NCBI RefSeq assembly: GCF_019132845.1
Contig: NZ_JAHSPR010000010.1
Coordinates: 35,081-99,080, forward strand
From: Advenella alkanexedens
Lineage (GTDB): Bacteria > Pseudomonadota > Gammaproteobacteria > Burkholderiales > Burkholderiaceae_B
DNA: 64,000 nucleotides
Direction of reading: 5' to 3'
In this document: one piece after another, positions 58,177 through 64,000 of the stretch
How positions within the stretch are numbered: position 1 is the first letter of the stretch
Layout: each line of letters begins with the position of its first letter
Translations under genes and position numbers: made by a program
Notes under the pieces: generated by a model
Seen by the model: only the letters and a program-made list of their open reading frames with translations
Told to the model about the DNA's origin: nothing
Databases searched by the model: none

Positions 58177-59295
58177 ATGAGTGATCTTTTTTCGGCCTAT
58201 GATTTGGCTGGTCTGCATTTGAAAAATCGTATCGTGATGGCACCCATGACCCGTTCCAGGGCGGTTAATACGGTTGCAGATGCGCAAACTGCCCTGTATT
58301 ACCAGCAAAGGGCCGGTGCAGGGCTTATTGTTTCCGAGGGTTCGCCCATTTCCCGTCAGGGTGCCGGGTATTTGTTTACGCCGGGCATATACAGTCCTGA
58401 ACAAGTTGAAGGCTGGAAGCAAGTGACCCGCGCTGTGCATGAAAAAGACGGAAAAATTTTCTGCCAGCTCTGGCATGTCGGTCGCATTTCTCATGTTTCG
58501 TTGCAGGAAAATGGTGCAGCACCGGTTGGTGCAAGTAATAAAAAGGCAGAAAACACCACGGCGTTTGCTTATGATGAACAGGGCCAAGCTGCCAGGGTTC
58601 AGGCCAGCCAGCCACGCGCTTTGTCGACTCAAGAGGTAGCGGCAGTGGTGCAGGATTTTGCCAGAGCTGCCGCCAATGCGGTTGAGGCCGGTTTTGACGG
58701 CGTGGAAATTCATGGTGCCAATGGCTATCTGATTGAGCAGTTCATTAATGCGGGCATTAATACCCGTGAGGATCGTTATGGTGGCAACTCTGTCGAGGGG
58801 CGCCTGACTTTTGTGCTGGAAGTGGTTGATGCGGTTGTGGCGGCAATCGGCAGTTCGCGTGTGGGTATCCGGCTGTCGCCGTTTAACCGGGGTTTTGATA
58901 TGCCGGTGTTTGATGATGAAGCGCAAACATGGCTTGAATTGGCCCGCCTGCTTTCGGGAAAAAACCTGGCATACGTGCATCTTAGCAACCGCAAGGCCAT
59001 TATCAATAATACCAATGGCAAAGCATTTCTTGAAGCCTTCCGTAAAGCCTATACGGGTACCCTGATTATGGCGGGTGAATACACCAAGGAAGAAGGTGAA
59101 AGGGATCTGCAGGAAGGCCTGATTGATCTGGTCGCTTTTGGGCGCCCGTTTATTTCCAACCCCGATTTGGTGGCGAGACTGAAAAATGGCTGGCCATTAA
59201 CAGCGTTTGATCCGGCTGTATTTTATGGTGGTGGCCAGGAAGGTTATACTGATTATCCGGTATATGAGGAAATTGCCGATCAGGCTGCCGATTAA
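58177..59295 (+). CDS. Old yellow enzyme (NemA-type alkene reductase)
   Basis: 372 residues from the ATG at 58177, with GGAAT upstream; an earlier frame start at 58099 lacks support. An FMN-binding TIM barrel that reduces activated C=C bonds or nitro compounds with NADPH. LKNRIVMAPMTRSRA at the FMN site, GAGLIVSEGSPIS, the substrate-binding HGANGYLIEQFINAGINTR and the late LIDLVAFGRPFISNPDLV are conserved. The physiological substrate is unknown; such enzymes often detoxify electrophiles. Confidence 0.92.
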   Translation: MSDLFSAYDLAGLHLKNRIVMAPMTRSRAVNTVADAQTALYYQQRAGAGLIVSEGSPISRQGAGYLFTPGIYSPEQVEGWKQVTRAVHEKDGKIFCQLWHVGRISHVSLQENGAAPVGASNKKAENTTAFAYDEQGQAARVQASQPRALSTQEVAAVVQDFARAAANAVEAGFDGVEIHGANGYLIEQFINAGINTREDRYGGNSVEGRLTFVLEVVDAVVAAIGSSRVGIRLSPFNRGFDMPVFDDEAQTWLELARLLSGKNLAYVHLSNRKAIINNTNGKAFLEAFRKAYTGTLIMAGEYTKEEGERDLQEGLIDLVAFGRPFISNPDLVARLKNGWPLTAFDPAVFYGGGQEGYTDYPVYEEIADQAAD

Positions 59296-59368
59296 GTGGC
59301 AGGCGTGCTCTGCGGGTTTGGGAGCGGGCAAAAACGTGTTTTTAATAAAAATTTACAGGCTGTTTTAT

Positions 59369-59776
59369 ATGAAAAAATCTTTGATTCTATTTGCGGTCAG
59401 CGCTTTGTTGGGCACTGGTGCCGCTATGGCGCAAGCCGTTGCCGTAGATACCCTGTCAAATGGTGTCAGGGTTGAGCATACCAAAGTGGGTGATGGTATC
59501 AGTCCTAAATCAACCGATACCGTTAAGGTGCATTATCGGGGCACCCTGCTTGATGGCACGGAATTCGACTCTTCTTACAAGCGTAACGAACCTATTTCAT
59601 TTCCTTTAAGCCGGGTTATTCCGTGCTGGACTGAAGGCTTGCAGAAAATGAAAGAAGGCGGCTCTGCCGTCCTGTTCTGTCCTTCGCGTTCAGCTTACGG
59701 CGAGCGTGGTGCTGGCAGTGTCATACCGCCTAATAGCGATTTGAAATTTGAAGTTGAACTGCTAAAAGTCAATTGA
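59369..59776 (+). CDS. Periplasmic FKBP-type peptidyl-prolyl isomerase
   Basis: 135 residues from the ATG at 59369. A signal peptide (SLILFAVSALLGTGAAMA) with cleavage near residue 21 is followed by one FKBP domain: VKVHYRGTLLDGTEFDSSY, VIPCWTEGLQKMKEGG and the C-terminal IPPNSDLKFEVELL. It should isomerise prolyl bonds in the periplasm. CW replaces the more usual GW before TEGLQKM, the form seen in FkpA-like proteins of this group. It lies 73 bp after the alkene reductase gene. Confidence 0.9.
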   Translation: MKKSLILFAVSALLGTGAAMAQAVAVDTLSNGVRVEHTKVGDGISPKSTDTVKVHYRGTLLDGTEFDSSYKRNEPISFPLSRVIPCWTEGLQKMKEGGSAVLFCPSRSAYGERGAGSVIPPNSDLKFEVELLKVN

Positions 59777-59793
59777 TCGGAATGCTCGACAAA

Positions 59794-59855
59794 CCTCGTC
59801 CAAGTGATTTGGTTGCGCAGCAACCTTTAGGCGAAGCCGCTGAGCTTGGTCGGGG
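59794..59855. terminator. Branched stem-loop between convergent genes
   Basis: Outer arms CCTCGTCCAAG (59794-59804) and CTTGGTCGGGG (59845-59855) match at 9 of 11 positions. Inside are GGTTGC-gca-GCAACC (59811-59825, perfect) and GGC-gaa-GCC (59830-59838). Probably a bidirectional terminator or a palindromic intergenic element. Confidence 0.55.
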
Positions 59856-59864
59856 AAGGATAGG

Positions 59865-60410
59865 CTAAAGTATAATAAAACGCTTCAGCACGTCCCGGAA
59901 CAGGGGCGTGTTGGCTTCTTCCAGCCATTCAAAAGCCACCATTTCCCGCGACACCACTTCAGCCCCGTTTTGCCGCAAGCGTTGCAGGGCCAGGGCTTTA
60001 TCGCGAGGTTTGCGTGAGCCAACTGCCTCGTCCACAATAAAAACCTCTTTGCCGGCCGCCAGCAGGTCAAGCGCGGTTTGCTGGACGCATACATGTGCTT
60101 CGGTGCCAACAACAACCCATTGCCTGCGTGTTGAAAAAGGGGTGTTAAGCAGGCCTTGGCCTGTTACGGCCGAAAAATGAATTTTTTCCAGTACCTGCTG
60201 TTCGGGCAGGCGTGAAAGCAGATTGGATTCAGTGCGACCCAGGCCTTTGGGGTACTGTTCTGTTGCCAGAACGGGGATGCCAATGGCTTGGGCCACATCT
60301 ACCATCCAGGTAGCCTGGGCAAGCACTTCTTGCCCGTTATCAATGGCCGGCAGCATGCGGCTTTGAATATCAATAACCAGTAATAATGATTCTGATGCCT
60401 TGATGCGCAT
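59865..60410 (-). CDS. Isochorismatase-family hydrolase (YcaC-like)
   Basis: 181 residues from the ATG at 60410, which has AAGGAGA just upstream; a longer frame start at 60443 has none. A cysteine-hydrolase fold with the triad D14 (LVIDIQ), K75 (LEKIHFSA) and C107 (EAHVCVQQTAL). Members hydrolyse C-N or enol-ether bonds; YcaC-like proteins have unknown substrates. It follows ilvE on the minus strand by 60 bp, but a metabolic link is not evident. Confidence 0.88.
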   Translation of the reverse strand: MRIKASESLLLVIDIQSRMLPAIDNGQEVLAQATWMVDVAQAIGIPVLATEQYPKGLGRTESNLLSRLPEQQVLEKIHFSAVTGQGLLNTPFSTRRQWVVVGTEAHVCVQQTALDLLAAGKEVFIVDEAVGSRKPRDKALALQRLRQNGAEVVSREMVAFEWLEEANTPLFRDVLKRFIIL

Positions 60411-60470
60411 GTGGTCTCCTTGATAAACGCGTGTGCCGGTCACCGGGTTGGATGGGTATCGCCGGTGAAA

Positions 60471-61574
60471 TCAGGCCAGGCGGGTCAGCCAGCCATGAGT
60501 GTCTTCTTCAAGGCCATACTGGATACCGGTTAGTTTTTTACGTAAGGCAATGGTTACTTCACCTGCTGGTGCGTTCTCGTCACCAATAATGAAGTCTCTG
60601 CTTTTCAGGGCACTGATCGGTGCAATCACAGCAGCGGTACCGCAGGCGAATGCTTCGGTAATTTCACCGGAATTGATGCCGTCTTGCCATTCTTGCAATG
60701 CTACTCTGCGCTCTTCCACTTTCATGCCCATGTCTTGAGCCAGCTGAATCAGGCTGGCGCGGGTAATGCCTTTAAGAATGCTGCCAGAGGGTTTGGGAGT
60801 GATGAGTGTACCGTCTTTGCGAACCAGGAAAATATTCATGCCACCCAGTTCTTCAAGATAAGTGTGCTCTTCGGCATCCAGGAAAAGGACCTGTGAACAG
60901 CCATTGGCATAGGCTTCCTGTTGAGGCAGTAAAGAAGCGGCGTAGTTGCCACCACATTTTGCTTCTCCGGTGCCGCCTTTGCCGGCACGGGAAAATTCGG
61001 AAGCCAGCCAGATGGAAATAGGCTGCATACCTTTGGCAAAATAGGAGCCGGCAGGGCTGACAATAACATGATAGGCGGCACGCTCTGCGGAGCGAACTCC
61101 CAGGAAGCTCTCGTTGGCAATCATGAACGGGCGGATATAGGCGCTGGTCTCAGGCGCGCTGGGCACCCAGGCCTTGTCTACGCTAATCAGTTGTTTCAAT
61201 GACTCAATGAACAGATCTACAGGCAGTTCAGGTAAAGCCAGGCGACGGGCAGACAGTTGAAAGCGCAGGGCGTTAGCTTCGGGGCGGAAAGTCCAGACAG
61301 AGCCATCTGCGTGACGATAAGCTTTTAAACCTTCAAAGATTTCTTGCGCGTAATGCAGAACGGAAGCTGCCGGGTCCAATTGTAAAGGACCATAAGGCAC
61401 AATGCGGGCATCGTGCCAGCCCAGTTCGTGAGTCCAGTCAATGGTTGCCATGTGATCGGTAAAATACTTGCCAAAACCCGGGTTTTGTAAAATGGCATTA
61501 CGCTCTGCCTCTGGTAATGGATTGGCATTGCGGTTAATTGTAAATTCAACTTGATGTTCAGAAGTAGTGTTCAT
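60471..61574 (-). CDS. ilvE: Branched-chain amino acid aminotransferase
   Basis: 367 residues, the length of the larger BCAT type. A PLP enzyme (fold IV) making Leu, Ile and Val from their keto acids. Conserved GLKAYRHADGSVWTFRP, FMIANESFLGVR, the PLP-lysine region GTGEAKCGGNYAASLL and SGEITEAFACGTAAVIAP. It reads leftwards, away from the AT-rich region at 61.6-62.4 kb. Confidence 0.94.
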   Translation of the reverse strand: MNTTSEHQVEFTINRNANPLPEAERNAILQNPGFGKYFTDHMATIDWTHELGWHDARIVPYGPLQLDPAASVLHYAQEIFEGLKAYRHADGSVWTFRPEANALRFQLSARRLALPELPVDLFIESLKQLISVDKAWVPSAPETSAYIRPFMIANESFLGVRSAERAAYHVIVSPAGSYFAKGMQPISIWLASEFSRAGKGGTGEAKCGGNYAASLLPQQEAYANGCSQVLFLDAEEHTYLEELGGMNIFLVRKDGTLITPKPSGSILKGITRASLIQLAQDMGMKVEERRVALQEWQDGINSGEITEAFACGTAAVIAPISALKSRDFIIGDENAPAGEVTIALRKKLTGIQYGLEEDTHGWLTRLA

Positions 61575-61667
61575 GATGAATGAGGCTTGTGTATAAATGG
61601 GTCAGGCGGCAGTATTTGTTCCCGCCGTGTATGACAAAATGATAACAACGTTAATTATAGGGGTTAA

Positions 61668-61799
61668 ATGACTGACGACAAGCAATATATGCCGCAACCG
61701 TCAAACTCGAATTCCGTGGATGTGGAAAGTATGAAAATTACCCGTATAACGGTGTACTCATTATTGGTTTTTTCTGTTTTCAGGGGGATTGCCTATTGA
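61668..61799 (+). CDS. Possible 43-residue membrane peptide
   Basis: ATG at 61668 is preceded by AGGGG at a good distance. The frame encodes a polar N-terminus and one hydrophobic segment near the end (ITVYSLLVFSVF), stopping at 61797-61799. No family is recognised. It could be a small membrane protein, a leader peptide, or the start of a broken gene. Only the ribosome site supports it. Confidence 0.3.
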   Translation: MTDDKQYMPQPSNSNSVDVESMKITRITVYSLLVFSVFRGIAY

Positions 61800-62411
61800 C
61801 ATTATTTTCATAGGGGGAATGTGCGGTATTTATGCTAGAACATCCTGTTTTTTAAATGAAAAATGGTAATTTACTTCACATAAAATTTCTTAATGAAATG
61901 TTAAGTTTGATTAATAAAATGAAAAAAATGCATCAAAACAACATCATTACAATTATTTACAAAATTTCATGAAAAATAAATCCTGTCGTATGCGTTGTTC
62001 ACAAGAACTTGCTGCCACTTATTTTGTTTAAAGAGAAAAATATCTTGTAGATACTTTAAAAATAAGGGGTTAATTGTTTTCCAAAATTCAATGATTTGAT
62101 GTTTATAGAATTAAATTGTTACTTTTTTGGTTTTTGAAAAATAATTATTAAAACTATTTGTTTATTAATTAATAATATTTAATATTTTAATCAAAACAAT
62201 AGGGGTTTGATTAAAGAATGAGAATGTTTCTAAAGTAATCATCTGGTGTTATCGTGTCTCCCCAAAGTTACATGTTTTTCTATTTTTTTAATATTGGCCG
62301 CATTCAGTTTGTTTTCTGTTTTTGCTATAGCAACGTCGTTATTTGTTAGGCAATCAAAAGATGATGAGTATAGATGCGGTACTTCTATATATTGTTTGGA
62401 GAGCGCTACAA
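61800..62411. other. AT-rich noncoding region upstream of the repeat protein
   Basis: 612 bases with long A/T runs, very different in composition from the rest of the window. It should contain the promoter and control region of the large gene starting at 62412. Many TAATAT/TATAAT-like strings prevent a confident promoter call. The composition suggests a horizontally acquired or silencer-bound (H-NS-like) regulatory region. Confidence 0.45.
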
Positions 62412-64000
62412 ATGAACCATATCTACAAGTCTGTTTGGAATGAACATACAGGCGCCTACGTTGCCGTATCTGAAAAAACCAAAACCAAAGGAAAACGCAG
62501 CGGCAGTATTCTGTTCAAAACAGTGGCGGCTGGTATTTTGGGTTTTTGCATCACCGGTGGTGTAGCCAATGCCCAGTCAAATCCAAATATCAATAATGTT
62601 GCAAATCTGTCTACCACAGCAGCCTTGTCACCCGTTATGGGAATTGTCGGTGGATTAACCGGCTCCCAGGGGGCAACAGCAACCAATCTTCTTGGCGGCG
62701 TACTTGATCCAGTGCTGGGTGTCGTTGGTGGTTTAACCGGCGGTCAAGGAGCTGGTGCCGGTTTGGGTGGCCTGCTTGATCCCGTTCTGGGCCTGGTAGG
62801 TGGATTGGGCGGTGCAACAGGTGCTACCGGTACCGGCGTGATTACCGATGTACAAGGTACTGTTGGTACCTTGGTTAACAATACCGTCCTGTCTCCTGTA
62901 GGCAGTCTTGCCAATGGTCTTATTGATCCGCAAACCGGCGCATTGGCACCGGTAACCGGCCTGGTTGACAACCTGACCTCACCCTCTGGTGCACTGGCAC
63001 CTGTTGGTGGTCTGGTTAATGGTCTGGTTGGTCAGCAAGGCGCCTTAACGCCTGTGGTGGCAACAGTCAATGGGTTGTTAAGTGGTGTTACCGGTGGTTT
63101 AACCGGTGGTGCCCAAGGCGGCCCGCTTGACCCTGTTCTGGGACTGCTGGGTGGTTTGACCGGTGGCAACGGTGGTTTGCTGGGTGGTGGCAGTGCCGGT
63201 GACGGCGTAATTACCGATGTCCAGGGAACCGTTGGCAGGCTGGTAAACAATACCGCCCTGGCACCGGTAGGTGGTCTGGTAAATGGTCTGGTTGATCCTC
63301 AAACCGGCGCTTTGGCTCCTGTTACCGGTCTGGTTAACGATTTGACATCTGCCAATGGCCCATTGGCACCCGTAGGTGGTTTGGTTAATACCCTGGTTGG
63401 CGATCAAGGCGCACTTACCCCTGTTGTTGGTACTGTTAATAATCTGTTAAGCGGCCTGACAGGCGGTTTAACCGGTGGTGGTCAAGGGGGTGGCTTGTTG
63501 GGTGGCCTGTTAGGTGGCTCAACCGGCAATCCCGGAACGGGTGCTGCTGCTTCAGGCGGCCTCTTGGGCGGCTTGCTGGGTGGTTTGACCGGTGGCAACG
63601 GTGGTTTGCTGGGTGGTGGCAGTGCCGGTGACGGCGTAATTACCGATGTCCAGGGAACCGTTGGCAGGCTGGTAAACAATACCGCCCTGGCACCGGTAGG
63701 TGGTCTGGTAAATGGTCTGGTTGATCCTCAAACCGGCGCTTTGGCTCCTGTTACCGGTCTGGTTAACGATTTGACATCTGCCAATGGCCCATTGGCACCC
63801 GTAGGTGGTTTGGTTAATACCCTGGTTGGCGATCAAGGCGCACTTACCCCTGTTGTTGGTACTGTTAATAATCTGTTAAGCGGCCTGACAGGCGGTTTAA
63901 CCGGTGGTGGTCAAGGGGGTGGCTTGTTGGGTGGCCTGTTAGGTGGCTCAACCGGCAATCCCGGAACGGGTGCTGCTGCTTCAGGCGGCCTCTTGGGCGG
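62412..64000 (+). CDS. Large ESPR-type secreted repeat protein (adhesin candidate), N-terminal part
   Basis: ATG at 62412 has GGAGAG eight bases upstream. The frame is open to the window end (at least 529 codons), so the C-terminus is missing. Residues 1-54 are an extended signal peptide: MNHIYKSVWNEHTGAYVAVS, a basic stretch (KTKTKGKR), a hydrophobic core and likely cleavage ANA|QS. This ESPR form marks type V secretion substrates (autotransporters, trimeric adhesins, two-partner systems). The mature part is Gly/Leu/Val/Thr-rich with recurrent LAPVxGLVNxL and GGLTGG units. A 143-residue repeat occurs twice identically. There is no cysteine after the signal. Probably a surface adhesin or fibre protein. 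Confidence 0.8.
   Translation, partial: MNHIYKSVWNEHTGAYVAVSEKTKTKGKRSGSILFKTVAAGILGFCITGGVANAQSNPNINNVANLSTTAALSPVMGIVGGLTGSQGATATNLLGGVLDPVLGVVGGLTGGQGAGAGLGGLLDPVLGLVGGLGGATGATGTGVITDVQGTVGTLVNNTVLSPVGSLANGLIDPQTGALAPVTGLVDNLTSPSGALAPVGGLVNGLVGQQGALTPVVATVNGLLSGVTGGLTGGAQGGPLDPVLGLLGGLTGGNGGLLGGGSAGDGVITDVQGTVGRLVNNTALAPVGGLVNGLVDPQTGALAPVTGLVNDLTSANGPLAPVGGLVNTLVGDQGALTPVVGTVNNLLSGLTGGLTGGGQGGGLLGGLLGGSTGNPGTGAAASGGLLGGLLGGLTGGNGGLLGGGSAGDGVITDVQGTVGRLVNNTALAPVGGLVNGLVDPQTGALAPVTGLVNDLTSANGPLAPVGGLVNTLVGDQGALTPVVGTVNNLLSGLTGGLTGGGQGGGLLGGLLGGSTGNPGTGAAASGGLLG
63145..64000 (+). repeat. 429-bp tandem repeat inside the adhesin gene
   Basis: 63145-63573 is repeated from 63574 to the window end. 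All 427 visible bases of the second copy are identical to the first. 429 is 143 codons, so the frame is kept. A diverged earlier version of the same unit starts near 62835 (GVITDVQGTVG), 369 bases before the matching point of copy 1. The array may continue beyond the window. Confidence 0.95.

Noticed and set aside
62246..62443. 65-codon rightward frame with one hydrophobic segment, overlapping the adhesin start
   Set aside because: GTG start without ribosome site, AT-rich, and overlaps the better-supported start at 62412 by 32 bases.
62456..63836. Several proline-rich leftward frames opposite the adhesin repeats
   Set aside because: They are the reverse reading of Gly-rich GGT/GGC codons and repeat with the 429-bp unit; the rightward frame has signal peptide and ribosome site.
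63145..64000. CRISPR or insertion-sequence duplication
   Set aside because: The repeat is in frame, coding, 429 bp long and lacks terminal inverted repeats or a transposase.

Overview
The window is a 64 kb chromosomal stretch from a betaproteobacterium. Gene content and order (mutM / TPR protein / lolB / ispE / tRNA-Gln / prs / rplY / pth / ychF; ribBA-ribH-nusB-thiL-pgpA-pncC; a RibH with a long acidic tail; an AcnD-type 2-methylcitrate cycle) are those of the Alcaligenaceae (Bordetella, Achromobacter, Advenella and relatives). Genus is not decided here. No insertion sequence, prophage or CRISPR array was seen.

Layout. 1-3.3 kb: tail of gcvP, then a leftward OsmC-thyA-folA cluster and coq7. 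3.3-3.5 kb: a candidate small RNA with its own promoter, C-rich loop and strong terminator. 3.6-16.7 kb: a surface-polysaccharide locus. It has a WecA/WbpL-type initiating transferase, a UDP-sugar dehydrogenase/4-epimerase pair (TviB/WbpO and TviC/WbpP type), a MurJ-family flippase, four GT4 glycosyltransferases, an AsnB-like amidotransferase and a convergent AlgC-type mutase. Together they predict a glycan containing N-acetylgalactosaminuronic acid, possibly amidated. 16.8-30.9 kb: a GlcD-type FAD oxidase and conserved housekeeping genes (DNA repair, outer-membrane lipoprotein sorting, isoprenoid, PRPP, translation), plus an AsmA protein and a stand-alone MOSC-N-like protein. 31-44.3 kb: ferredoxin, coaD, rsmD, ftsY, a CYTH-CHAD protein, glpD with a MarR regulator, the riboflavin/thiamin/phospholipid cluster, pyrF and dgkA. 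44.6-46.8 kb: groES-groEL under a perfect CIRCE operator.

46.9-49.8 kb: a compact arsenic-resistance operon (arsR-acr3-arsC-arsH) whose leader contains the remnant of a GAPDH gene. 49.9-57.4 kb: a 2-methylcitrate (propionate) operon, prpC-acnD-prpF plus an isocitrate lyase/PEP mutase-family gene, divergent from an XRE/ScfR-type regulator. The shared promoter region carries TTTGC/GCAAA half-sites. 57.5-61.6 kb: a small channel-like membrane protein, an old yellow enzyme, a periplasmic FKBP, an isochorismatase-fold hydrolase and ilvE.

62.4-64.0 kb: the start of a large reading frame that runs off the window. It begins with an extended signal peptide of the type V secretion (ESPR) kind and continues as a Gly/Leu/Val-rich repeat protein. 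This includes a 429-bp (143-codon) tandem duplication, identical over all 427 visible bases of the second copy. It is the most unusual object here, followed by the candidate sRNA, the GAPDH remnant in the ars leader and the predicted uronamide polysaccharide locus.
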